From the NCBI GenBank assembly GCA_039111635.1, contig JBCAQO010000009.1, positions 248,001 through 312,000 on the forward strand: a stretch of 64,000 nucleotides of DNA, read 5' to 3'. Positions 48,165 to 58,907 of this stretch are shown here, piece after piece (the first letter of the stretch is position 1; each line of letters opens with the position of its first letter). The notes below the pieces were generated by a model, which worked only from the letters and a program-made list of their open reading frames with translations, was not told the DNA's origin and ran no database searches. Origin of the DNA: Heterobasidion occidentale. Taxonomy: Eukaryota; Basidiomycota; Agaricomycetes; Russulales; Bondarzewiaceae. The translations under genes were made by a program, and so were the position numbers.

Positions 48165-49105
48165 TTTCTGAGAGTGACCCTCCTCCGGGAATGGGTTGCT
48201 CTCACTCCGCCACCGTCTATCCTCCTGTCGAGCAGCTTTCTGAGAGCGATTTTCCTCCAGAAGTGCGTTGTCATTCCCCCGACATCAAGCGGCCGTAGTC
48301 AGACGGCGTCGCGTGTTTAGCGGCTGTCGGGAGACATTTCTGAGAGCGACCTTCCTCCAGAAATGTGATGTTCCCAGGCCATCTTCGTATATCCTCTCGG
48401 CAATCAGCTTTCTGAGAGCGGCCTTCCTCCAGAAATGCGCTGCCCATAGGCCGTCGTTCTTTGCGTCCCACCCTGCCATCAAGCGGGTGTAGTCAGATGG
48501 CGTTGCGCGGCTGTTGAGACACATATCTTAGAGCGTCTTCCTCCATGAATGTGTTATCCCCATCTCTCCCCCCAACGAGCAGTTTTCTGAGAGCTTTCCT
48601 CCAGAAATGTGCTGTTTGCCGGCCACCTCTATCGTCCTGTCGAGCTTTTTGAGAGCGACCTTCCTCCAGAAATGCGTTGTCCCCAGAGCCTTTCCATTTA
48701 TCCTCCCGGCAACCAGCTTTCTGAGAGTGACCTTCCTCCAGATATGCGTTGCCCATAGGCCGAAGCTCTTTCCATCGCACCTTGCCATCGAGCTACCGCA
48801 ATCAGACGGCGGCGCGCGGTTCGCGGCTGTCGAGAGACATTTCTGAGAGCGAGGTTCCTCCAGAAATGTGATGTTCCCAGGCCATCTTCGTATATCCTCT
48901 CGGCAATCAGCTTTCTGAGAGCGAGGTTCCTCCAGAAATGCGTTGCTCGTAGGCCCTCGTCCTTTGCGTCCCACCCTGCCATCAAGCGGCCGTAGCCCAA
49001 TGGCGTCGCGCGGCTTCTGAGAGCGATGTTCCTCCAGAAATGTGTTGTCCCATCTAACCTCCCAACGAGCAGCTTTCTGAGAGCGATTTTCCTCCAGAGA
49101 TCCAC
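48165..49105. repeat. Dispersed array of a CTGAGAGCG..TTCCTCCAGAA motif
   Basis: About twelve copies of a 25-26-bp motif of form TTTCTGAGAGCGNNNTTCCT followed by CCAGAA lie at irregular spacing (roughly 60-120 bp), near 48166, 48237, 48329, 48408, 48525, 48582, 48646, 48717, 48838, 48910, 49015 and 49074. Some larger blocks are duplicated too (for example 48330-48420 and 48840-48930). On the minus strand the motif translates as FWRKxALRK or FLEEGRSQK depending on frame, which creates spurious open frames. Confidence 0.85.
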
Positions 49106-50600
49106 TACTTTTAAGCCGTGGTTCTTTGCGACTCCATCAGGCAGCGTGCTGCTTCACCGCGTTGCACATAATGATGGAAAATATTCACAACGAGACTGGA
49201 CCTACGAATTGCGATGCTACTGAGATCATCCTCTGCATCAAGAGGAAGATGGACTGGGCATCGCGCTGGATCTCTCATCGTCGCTTCACATTCGCTGAGC
49301 GGTGAGCCGCCTTTGCCGCAGCAGAGGACATCTTCTCCGGTTTTTTGCCTCAATCTTCTGGTCGAAGAAGCGTGGCCTTATGCTTATACCTGGACTCACC
49401 TTCTCCAACAAACTCATCAGTCGCCTCGAGGGATTCTATACGACTTTAATAAGGTCCGCATACCGACCAGCTTTGGGCTACTGAGGCATATCATGCTCAT
49501 TGGGGCGCAGAACACGGATCTCGCCACGCTCACAGAAGCCACCGCGTACGCTGTTGTCGAGTTTGGTGGATGGAAGAACGACGCGCTGCCTTGAAAGTGC
49601 ACATCGATTGTTCAACGTGCGAGAACGTCGTTGGGGATATGTGTCGGGTACGTGACGTCCTCAACTACCATCCGTTTGCGCTTGCATTCATTCGCTCACC
49701 ATACTCGCTCTCCATTCGCATTCGCCTTTCTCCTTAAACCCTTTCACACTTCGCGTTTCGTTTGCGCTCCTCGCACCCTCACCACACATCACGACCTACT
49801 CTCAATCATGAACCCCAAATACGCTTGGTACCGTCTTAAAGTCTCGACCTCGTTCCACATCGACGCGCTGCGGGGCAAGATTCGATTTTTCTTCGGACGT
49901 CATCCGCCCGATTGTGGGTTCATTCAATCTGTTCGCGCAGAATTGTAGGTTTTTTGTTGTCTTTTCTGCCGCATCCCTGATCTACAACCACAGCCTTGAT
50001 ATTGATGCCGAGGGTTACATTGGCACTGTTGGAAGGAGGGAAGAGGTAGGGGAGAGAGGTGAAAGAGCAGTGAATTCGGAGACGTAGGTAGTGGGATGAA
50101 AAGACAGGACATTTCATACGGTTTGCAGGTCTGGGGTCAAAATTCACGCGGCAGAGAAGATGTCTCAGAGGGCCCTACAGCGCGGTATGTTGTCTTCACT
50201 CTCATAAATTGTAAAGAAGCTAATGAGGAGGTAACTTAAACTGGGATGCTATTCTAGTTCATGCAAGTTGTCCAGCCAGTTTTCCCTGAAGCAATTTGCA
50301 TTGCCTATCCTGTGAACTCTTCCCTCCATCACTCCTCGTTGTTATCCTCGTTGTCGCCCTCGTTGTTGCCATCGCCCATCGCCTCGCCTGGCTCCCCCTC
50401 GTCTTCGCGCCCGTGTTCTTGCCCACGCACGCTCCTCGTCCTTGTTTTGAGTGACGTTGATGCCAGCCGTGCGGCGCGTGGTTTCGAACTGCTCGACTGC
50501 CTTGTCTTCTTCGGTAAGATACTACACGAAGAAATGGACTTTGTCACATTCCATCGGCCGCATACATACAGTTGACGCGGGGATCTTCGATTTACACCCG
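49106..50600. other. Unassigned region
   Basis: No gene recognised. A plus-strand open frame at 49214-49594 ([34 protein letters not shown]) reads like protein but has no family I know; it may be a gene remnant. The rest is CT-rich and unremarkable. Confidence 0.35.
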
Positions 50601-50679
50601 CAAGCGTGACCACACGAAATGCGACAGCAAGGAAAGGAGAACGCACGTCGAGTCAGCAGTCCCGGAGCCCACCGGCCCA

Positions 50680-51160
50680 GACGTTCACAGCGAGCGAACA
50701 GTCGACGCTCAAGGAGTTCCGTGTACGTGCCCCTGTCCCTTCGATGCTGCCGTGACCACACCATACTCACAGCCGTAGCAGACACACCTCCCCGAGATAT
50801 TTGCGAGCATGTACGACAAGCTGGATGCGAAGACAGCGCTCTATGGCGCAAATAAAGATCTGATCGTCATATCCAGCGACATACAGCGGTTCCTTCGGTG
50901 TGCTCCGCTGGTTTGGCTTCAACAGCTCGTGTTCCCACACACCGCGCTGACACGTGCCCCCTTGCGCCGCAGGCGTACGAGTTCTTCATGAATGATCCGG
51001 GCTCCCTGACGTAGATTTTCTGGCTCTTCAAGCCTTTGCTCTCCGCCAACACCCTCGCGAAGACAAAGGTCGCTGGGAGCGGCGCACATGCGATCGGGGC
51101 AGAGCTGTGGCTGCTCATCATCAACGACAAGCTTCCAACGTGATACGGCGACACCGTGGC
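50680..51160 (+). pseudogene. Fragment of a Sec14-like (CRAL-TRIO) lipid-transfer protein gene
   Basis: The exon at 50980-51160 reads AYEFFMNDPGSLT-stop-IFWLFKPLLSANTLAKTKVA and then GSGAHAIGAELWLLIINDKL. This matches the C-terminal half of Sec14 domains, where a hydrophobic residue plus LFKPFL is followed by V-S-K and, later, LP-x-x-F/YGG. Two in-frame stops interrupt it: TAG at 51012-51014 where the family has Trp, and TGA at 51141-51143 where it usually has a basic residue before YG. A preceding exon-like block (HLPEIFASMYDKLDAKTALY) may belong to the same gene. The central lipid-binding part is missing. A dead remnant. Confidence 0.5.
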
Positions 51161-52217
51161 CGACACCCCATTCTGATCATGTCCCCCCCTTTCCTCCAAT
51201 TCCTTTGTGCCGCATTTGCACCTCTTAAAGGCGCCTTCAAAGCACTCCATCACCGCGCTCTCCCACTTTTCCTTCTTGATCTGCGTCCACAAAGTGTCCC
51301 TCGTCCAGCATGCGGACTGCAGGCCCACCGCCATGCAAGGCAACGGCATGAACGTGAACGAGACACAGAGCGCGCGCTCCGCGTCCGGCAGGCGCGTCTG
51401 CAGTGCCGTAGCTAGAGGCGAGGGTCAGGGCGCCGCGCCGGGGTGGACCCGGCGATGCGGAGGGCTTGCGTTGTGCAGTACTTAGTGATTTTCCAGTAGC
51501 CGGTAGCGCGTCCTGTGGCAGGGACGGGGCGGAGTCGGGGCGGGCAGGAGGACAAACAAGATGAGTAACGATGAGGGTGTTGAGTTTATTGAGGGTGGCC
51601 TCGCCGCTGTCTTCGAGATCGGAGACGCCTTGCGCGACGAGCCATGGATGTGTCAGTGGCACAGCATAGTGAAGAGGCGCGCAGCTCTGTCCAGGACATA
51701 TGTTAGCAAGAATAGAACGTTTGCGTAGAGACTAGAGTGATCCACATTCAACTTTTATTATCTTTTTGCGAAACAGTTTATGATACGCAACACTGGTCAG
51801 TCTCGTGTGCGCTTGACCGAGATGTAACATGTGTGTGCGGTTTTGTTTTTCGTGTGTGATGTCATTCTCGTGTGTTCGGGAGTTGTGCAGTCTCGTGGGG
51901 AGCTTAGTTTTCGTGGGAACCTCCATTGTCGTGCGGAATGAATAAAACGACACTTTGACCGCCATACACAGCAAGGCTTCAACCACGCAGCATTATAGAC
52001 GACAAATGTTCATCGACATCACTAATATGAACACCAAATAACCACGTTCTTTTGTACATCATGATACGAAACTTCTCAGTGGGGACTACTCATAAACATA
52101 CAACACAAGACAAAGCACACGACTGCCAACTGACCACAATACGAAGCGCTCATACGATCAGAGATGGTGGAACTTGAAAAATCTGTCTTTTCGATCGAGT
52201 GGGATGACCTGTCCTAA
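51161..52217. other. Unassigned region
   Basis: No gene recognised with confidence. A minus-strand block at about 51660-51540 (HPWLVAQGVSDLEDSGEATL, NKLNTLIVTHLV) looks coding but could not be extended. The right half is AT-richer, without features. Confidence 0.35.
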
Positions 52218-53178
52218 TCACAATGACTGCTCTCTATCCGCTTCAACATGGATCAAACTGGAGCCTTCGTCGTCGGATTGTACAAGATCAACTGTCGCCA
52301 TGCCTTCTGGTCAGCTGACGTCCGTTCCAGATTCAGCTGACTTACCCTCCTCTGCTTCCTGTGTTCCGGATGCTAGATAGGCGAGGCGAGGCGGGATATC
52401 ATCATCGAACAGAAATTGGTCCCCGCTGATGGAGTACTTGCGTTCGCGCCATGCGAACCACATCCTGACATTTTCTTCTCCAAACGAATCATACCCTTGG
52501 CTGATATGTCGCCACAAAAAGGATCGCCATTTCCTTCGTTTCATGTCTCTGTTGAGCAGCGCCGCCCAATCTAGGACCAAGTACGATCAGCAAGCCACAT
52601 TCTCAGATAAAACAAAACACTCAACTCATTTGGGCCACGTCCGGCACAGTGTAAGGAACCTGGCCCACAGCCTGCTCATCCTCACGGTAGAACATTCGCT
52701 GTGCGCGATCGTGACCGTAACCAGAGTACTCCCGATACAGGTACCCGTGGATCTTTGGCCATCGCCAGTTACTTCCCATCTGATCATTGCAACTGGCCGC
52801 GTAAATTGCCTTAAGAAACGCACGCCGCAGCCTCCAGATGTACGTGTATTCGCACATGTGTCTCGGCGACATCTCTAGATCCTTCTCGTGTGTAGGATAG
52901 ACGATGGGTGAGCCGTCGGGGTGCCGCAGTGACTCGAAGAAAGCCATAGCCTTGTTCATGAGGGTGAGGGGGATAGAATAGCACCAAGGCATGACGCAGG
53001 GATGTTCTTCCGTCTGGTCATCGTCAAGCTGGTGAACAGTAGATAAGAGAACGCGGCACAGGGGACCATTGCCGTCGAGAAACACTCTGCAACGAGGCGC
53101 GTCGCTCCTGTCTGGCATGCTAGGCAACTCGGGGAATGCCAACCTGTTGTCATGATTGCAAGAGCGTTGTTCACTCAT
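52218..53178 (-). CDS. Unknown basidiomycete protein with C-terminal SIM-like motif
   Basis: The start at 53178 gives MSEQRSCNHDNRLAFPELPS. The body includes CRVFLDGNGPLCRVLLSTVH, PWCYSIPLTLMNKAMAFFES, DGSPIVYPTHEKD and CEYTYIWRLRRAFLKAIYA. A GT-AG intron joins VAQM to NWAALLNRDMKRRKWRSFLW, then RMWFAWRERKYSISGDQFLF. A GTAAGT donor inside QEAEEG can splice (53-nt intron with a CTGAC branch-like site) to VDLVQSDDEGSSLIHVEADR and a stop at 52218. Unspliced, it ends earlier at 52311. The spliced end V-D-L-V followed by acidic residues resembles a SUMO-interacting motif. No enzyme family recognised. It lies head-to-head with the Ulp1 protease gene. Confidence 0.6.
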
Positions 53179-53822
53179 CTTCCTTTGATATGGCACTAGA
53201 GTGATGTGGTACGTTGCCAAAGGGCATATCAATATGTGGGAGAGGCAGATCGGATTAAATAGACACACGAGGCGCAATTTCACTCACTGCGAGCAGGACA
53301 AACCCCGTCGTGTCAGTCCGACGTACTAGGTCGCCGCAAGTCCATGATCGAATATGATGTGTCAACAACGTGCAAAGCCTTCCCCTCATCAGAGCATAAT
53401 TGTCTAACGCAGTCTTCGTTCGAGAGCCTGCAACAAATGTAGTCATCGTAGGTCATGAAGGTGAATAAGGTCGTGTATAACCGGCCATACACACTCATAC
53501 GCCTCACCCGGATATTTCCGGGACGTGGGAAATTTCCCTTGGCAAACTTTCGCTGCTTCGGGCATTGCCAGGCTGGCCATTTCCACAACGCACTCCGTGA
53601 CGGACCTCCTCTTTCTGCGACTCTCTCGACATCCGTCTCCCCTTCCACGAAGGTATTCACTTGCTCATTGCAGGTGGTATCGGGTGACCGACATCACTCA
53701 GTCTTGCTCATTGCAGGACTGCTGTGCTCGACGAGTAAACTTCGAATGTCCATCGCTTCAGCCTTTCGACGTCCAGACAAATCATGCTATTGAATCCTGA
53801 GATGCGGAGCTAGCTCGCTCCA
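53179..53822. other. Divergent intergenic region
   Basis: 644 bp between two divergent starts, containing both promoters. Open frames here show no recognisable content. Confidence 0.4.
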
Positions 53823-55762
53823 TGAAGAAACCACCGCCGAAGGATCTTGTGGCGAGGATGCACGCTGTTATGGGGTTTGCGTCGGCGAGGTATGTTCACT
53901 CTGTCACGCACGATCTCAGCCTTTCTCACACAAGATTATGCTAGTGCGTCTCTGCCACCCAGCACCTTGCGAGTGCCATCGCCTCTTGCGCACACTAAGC
54001 GGGTGTTATCCAAGTCTGCTTTGTGCCCCATTGCGTAAGTCTGATATGCGTGCCTTCCAGACGCCGCCGATATAGATCATACCATAGGAAACATGCGGCA
54101 CGATCCGAACGACCCTTGCAACAGAGTGCAGCATCTTCGCATCCTACATTTGCCGTACGCCGACAGAAGTCTTTCTATGAATCAAAAAATTCTTCAACTA
54201 TAGCGGTAGCCTCGAACACAATCTCGCCACGATATATCTCAAAAACGAAGCCTCTTTTGTCTCTTGGCTCAAAGCCAATCAAAACATCTCGCACACAAGC
54301 ATCATCTCTTGACACTGGTTTTCCACGATCTGGCACAGGAACCGTGCCGGCGCCCCCACCTCTCTTCAATTCCTCAAATACTCCAGCATCAGCTCTAGAG
54401 GATGCTTCGTTGCCAACGGTCTCAGAGGCATTACCTATTCCTCCATCCTCTCCACTCAGTTCTCTCACGTCTGAAGATGATGATGTTGAGGTAGAGCTGC
54501 CCACGAAAGTACCTTTGCCAAAGCAATCTGACTCATCTGCTTGATCGGACACTCGCGCGATGTATGTATCAATGAATACATACAAATTGTCACTTATTCT
54601 CGACTTTCTACAGTATTTTGACTTACCCCTTTGTTGGCCATGGCGCGATTGATATCGGACCACAGGATATGGAGCGACTAAAACCTCGCAGATTCTTAAA
54701 TGATAATCTCATCAATCTTGGTTTAAAGTAAGTGTTCGATTTTATCCGAAACCCGAGTGCTCGCTCATATGAACACAAAGACTGTGGTATGCCAAGTCAA
54801 GGGTGAAGGATTCTGTTGCTATGGACCAGGTACACATATATAGCACGTTTTTCTATACGCGATTGTGAGTTACGTCTCATGGAGCGCTGTGAAGATCGCT
54901 TATTTTTTTTTCGTAGACGAGCTGGCTATGAAGCAGCCAAAAGTCATACAAACAGAGTCGATATCTTCAGCAAGAAGTTCTTGATCGTCCCTATACATGA
55001 TGAGTGCGAGCAAGCTTCTTAGTTCCGTGACTACATTGCTGAGACATGACTGATAGGGCGGAACAGCATTGGTACTTGGCAGTCATAAGCCATCCACAAG
55101 GCCTATTCGAGCGCCCGCCAGCTAAATACAATACTGTTTTTGCCGTTGATTCGGCGCACCGACTTGGATGGACTATGTTGTCGGATAGCGAAGGCTCGAC
55201 TACATCAAGTTGGGTCCACGCGTGAGCCATAACGATGATGATCGTTTCACTGTTACTCCTAATTGATCTTTGCCAGTACGCAAATCTTTATATTCGATTC
55301 TCTCAACCGAAAGCGTCGGAATACGGGCCGGCGCTTAGCTGAGTATCTATGTGAGGAGGTCAAGGCCCGAATCAATATCACGCCTCTGTTCGAACCGCAT
55401 GCAAAACAGTTTGAGGTGGGTCACATTTGTTGTGTATGATGTATGCCTCGAATGAATGTCCTCGTCAGGTGCCCATGCAACCCAATCAGTATGATTGTGG
55501 CTTGTACCTTCTCCACTTCAACTATCTTTTCATGAAAAACCCGGATATGTTCATGAGACCGACATCGGTAAGTCTTCACGATGCTTGCTATCACGAATCC
55601 TGATCTATTGCCCTTGGGCCATCATGCAAGACATTGAAGAAGGGGCATGCATCAGGGGCAGAAATAGAATGGGAGGCGGGCGTCGTTCCCACCATGCGTG
55701 AGATGCTGAAGGCAGAACTCCTCAAACTTTCTGATGAATGGCAACAGCTCTCGGGAAGGTGA
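53823..55762 (+). CDS. Ulp1-type SUMO protease (C48 cysteine peptidase)
   Basis: Catalytic domain of Ulp1/SENP peptidases, which process SUMO precursors and remove SUMO from proteins. Blocks: YPFVGHGAIDIGPQDMERLK, RFLNDNLINLGLK, LWYAKSRVKDSVAMDQVHIY, DIFSKKFLIVPIHD, HWYLAVISHPQGLFERPPAK, IFIFDSLNRKRR, QPNQYDCGLYLLHFNYLFMK and REMLKAELLKLSDEWQQLSG. The triad is complete (His of HWYLAV, Asp of FIFDSL, Cys of QYDCG) together with the oxyanion Gln. The N-terminal exons (MKKPPPKDLVARMHAVMGFA at 53823; a Ser/Pro-rich disordered region at 54023-54544) are less certain. The stop at 55760-55762 overlaps a possible GTGAGT donor. Such proteases are often carried by basidiomycete KDZ-type transposons; no transposase was seen next to it. 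Confidence 0.82.
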
Positions 55763-55934
55763 GTACGTAGCGTAATGTGCAGACTCAAAGTCATATGCTG
55801 CCGAGTCTGTAGAACATGGCCACTACTGTTCTGTCTCGCAGACTTGCTGACCATTGAGTCTTTGGTTCTTCCCTTAATACGCACTTTTACCATTCCCACA
55901 ACTTGATCTTCATGCATATGAGCCGGTTCATATT

Positions 55935-56035
55935 GAAATGAGTGGCTACGTATCAATCCTATGGTGTTGAGTCTAATGGCTGTACATTAATTCTATGCTG
56001 ACTGTAATGGCTGTATATGAATCCTATGGTGTCAA
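55935..56035. repeat. Short imperfect tandem repeat
   Basis: Three diverged units of about 28-34 bp with the pattern TGGCTGTA..AATCCTATGGTG, at about 55943, 55977 and 56008, in the convergent 3' space between the Ulp1 gene and the next minus-strand gene. Confidence 0.6.
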
Positions 56036-56053
56036 CGCTTTGGTACTAATTTT

Positions 56054-57067
56054 CTAGAGTTCTGTAGCTTGCTCCTCATCGGTATCTCCCCCTTGATTAT
56101 CTGAATCTGTGGTGAGATCAATTACTTCCAACGGGCATTCGTGGTGAGCGAAGGCCCGACGGGTCGTGATCAATCGACAGGAGCACTTCACAAAGAATTT
56201 GGAAAAGGCCTCTTCGGAAACACCTGGATAAATGTTCGTGTCCATCTGTCGAAGGAGGTCATACAACGGGTTTGGTCGATATTGAGTAGAGACACGGCGC
56301 CTTTGCACAAGGCGGAGAAGTGGGTTTTCGTTCGAGGTTACATCTGAAATGGTGAGTGAGTTACACCTGAATGTCAAACAGGTACTGACACTCACCGATT
56401 TGTGCGTGAGTGCGTTTCAGAGGCATTGGAAAGGGGTTCAGGGGGACATATCCTGCTTCGCTAAAGTGTAGCACTGGTCGTGGGCGCGCTTCGGTTGCCT
56501 CTGCGTGGGAGTCAATTCTAGACCTAGAGATTGATCTCGAGGTGCTCACCACGAGGCGCGTACATATGCACTGGACAACCAATACGTTGGTAGGCATGCT
56601 CGAGGCGAACTTGTGAGATTGGTAAGTCGTGTGTATTCACGCTCATTGGATGGGGACTGACCTATATATCCACACACTCCATGTGCGCATCGAGCAATGT
56701 ATTGACCATGGAAAGGACCCGACGTTGCAAGATACATAGCTGCCTCCGTGAACACCGGTGGTCCGTTTCTCTCGAGCAAGGGGCACAAACAACACGGCCC
56801 GAGAAATCTATTCGTCAGGCGGTGTTTCCTCAGAGACGAAGGCACGACACGGTCCCCCTCCCTTAAGCTTACGGGCCTGCATTGTGCGTCAGACATTTCA
56901 AATTTTTGAGGTGACAAGACCCACCACTTCCATGGAATCATCTCCCCTGTTTGAATGTCGTACTGAAAAACCGCGTTGTCAGATCCCCGAACCTTGTCCA
57001 GGTATCGGCGATGACGAGAAGGGATGGAGATGACCAGTGATTCGCGAGTTAAAGGTTGGGACGACAT
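56054..57067 (-). CDS. Zinc-binding-type protein with C-terminal SIM-like motif
   Basis: The start at 57067 gives MSSQPLTRESLVISIPSRHR. Exon 1 has GFP-like spacing of cysteines in CCLCPLLERNGPPVF and GQYIARCAHGVCGYI, a C-x2-C / C-x4-C pattern as in GRF-type zinc ribbons. Splicing adds VRLEHAYQRIGCPVHMY, then EARPRPVLHFSEAGYVPLNP and PMPLKRTHAQIG, then LVQRRRVSTQYRPNPLYDLL and FFVKCSCRLITTRRAFAHHE followed by C (second C-x-C / H-x-x-C group). It ends EVIDLTTDSDNQGGDTDEEQ followed by ATEL. V-I-D-L-T plus acidic residues is a canonical SUMO-interacting motif. The gene is convergent with the Ulp1 gene. Exon joints are canonical and in frame; the function is unknown. Confidence 0.65.
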
Positions 57068-57318
57068 GGCTAGGCAGTGCAGGATGAGATGGCCTTGAGC
57101 AGGTCAATGTCCTAAATACCCTTGAGGGTCGCTTCGAATTGGCTTGGATACCCGAAGCCCGACCTTCCTCCTCCTACCCGAGGTGACTCGCTCTGACTCC
57201 CACTGACTTTCTGACTCACCATAGTTTATGACTCGTTCGCTTGCTCGCTCGTTAAAAACTTTGGACGCGATACCAGGTCCCACGCCCGTTTTCTCATCGA
57301 CGCACCGTTCTTACTTCC

Positions 57319-58907
57319 ATGCCTGAGGACCACTCTCTTGGTGATAAACGTCAGCCTAGTGCTCTTCAACTAGGCCCCAGGAAAAGGCCGTAAGCACTAC
57401 TTTGCCTCGCCTGCCTGGGCGACCTCTGACCCTCCGCAAGGTGTCTCACAGATCCGCTTGTTCATCACGGTCGTCATTTTGGACGGACTGTACACGCTCT
57501 TTGCAACGTCCAGTCTATAATCACACGTGGTCTTCTTAGAATGGGAGAGCTGGCTGAGGAGCCTGAGTCCTTGACATATGAGTGAGCCGTTCCTATCTAA
57601 GGCCAACTCGCTGAATCAATCATTCTTGTCATGCACTGCGTGTTTCATTGTTTGATAGGCAGAGGCGGGAGTACAAGGTTTATGAAGAATTACTTCGGAT
57701 GGTCCCCCATCTTGAAGAGCGCCTACAGGAAGGCTCTGACGAGGAGATCATGCACATAGGGGAACTAGTAAGTGTGACCGCATCACCTTGAGTGTGGCTA
57801 TTTAACGGTAGGGCAGATACAAAAAGGGGTGTCTAGCGCTAGATCGGACGATACAAAGAGTATGAAAGGCCCTATCCTCGATTGGATCACTCCTCGAGGC
57901 CAATCACTTATTCCGCCACTCTCCGTAACAAGAAATCAGATCGGGGCTTTCGCCATGAACAGACAGGAGCGCTGCTTTGCCCTGCAGGATTGGATTGGTC
58001 GAATCCTGAGTAAGATCAAATAATCTCATTTTTCCCGTTCATCTCACTCGAACAGTATCTAACGGAAATTGCGAGACGGTGAAATGCTTATTCCAGGAGA
58101 CCAGTGGCCCTTTTTTCTATATGCTGGTTATCGGTACGATTCTGATGACCCATGGAAGGGGCTTTTCAAGAGCCAGCTGCTCGTCTCAGTATGTTTCTAT
58201 CTGGTACTTTCGACGAACTCGCATGCTGATGTTCATAGGCCTATAAGCACGTGTTTACATCTCCAAGTTCAGTGGAAAAGGATGCGAGGGCCACAAGGTC
58301 TGGGAACGCGCGGATTCACGGTATGAAATGCGTCACACCGGCATCGATCGCTTACATTGCCACGCAGGTAGCTGTTAAGAGACCCCTTCGCATGTTGCTT
58401 CTGATTCCCCTTTCTAGGCTCGATTTTCCCTCTCGTCGTCAGCTGTATTTTCTCGAACAGATACTGTCACCGACTCAGAGCGTTTCTTCAATAGTGTATT
58501 GGAATTGTTTGAGGATGTGGAGGAAAAGGAGGAAGTTGACGCGCTATTATTATGGTGGAACTGGTACGTATCTCAAAGTATCTTCGACCCTTTCTGACAT
58601 TCTTTGAAGTCAGATTTTTCCCAGTTTTTCTTCAGCTCACCCCGCAGCATCAACCAACAGTGCGCTGGCCAAGATCAGAGAAAGAAGGGCTCAGAGAAAG
58701 CGGCTGAGGCGAGGAAGGATCCTATCTCAAGGGAGCCTACCGTTGAGGAACGTACTAGACGTCGGGCAGTATAATATGCTTTTCACGGTATCAATGCCTA
58801 TCATCTGTCGCTTCATCTTGTGTGCAGAAGGGACTATATCTTTCCTTCCAATGATAGTAGCTTCTGCAATCATCATAATTAGTTACAATAGTAGATATCC
58901 TCGCTAG
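57319..58907 (+). CDS. DUF6698-type protein
   Basis: The start at 57319 gives MPEDHSLGDKRQPSALQLGP, spliced to RREYKVYEELLRMVPHLEER and IQKGVSSARSDDTKSMKGPI, LDWITPRGQSLIPPL, GEMLIPGDQWPFFLYAGYRY, DPWKGLFKSQLLVSAYKHVF, TSPSSVEKDARATRSGNARI, HGMKCVTPASIAYIATQ, FSLSSSAVFSRTDTVTDSER, FFNSVLELFEDVEEKEEVDA and NSALAKIRERRAQRKRLRRG. These match, from memory, the conserved core of a large basidiomycete family (DUF6698) that is abundant in transposon-rich regions; no biochemical role is known. The 3' end is uncertain: the frame runs to 58907, but relatives usually end soon after the basic AQRKRLRR segment. Confidence 0.7.

Noticed and set aside
48271..48974. Minus-strand repeat-protein genes (FWRKxALRK / FLEEGRSQK)
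   Set aside because: The open frames arise from the DNA repeat itself, occur in more than one frame and have no start or splice context.
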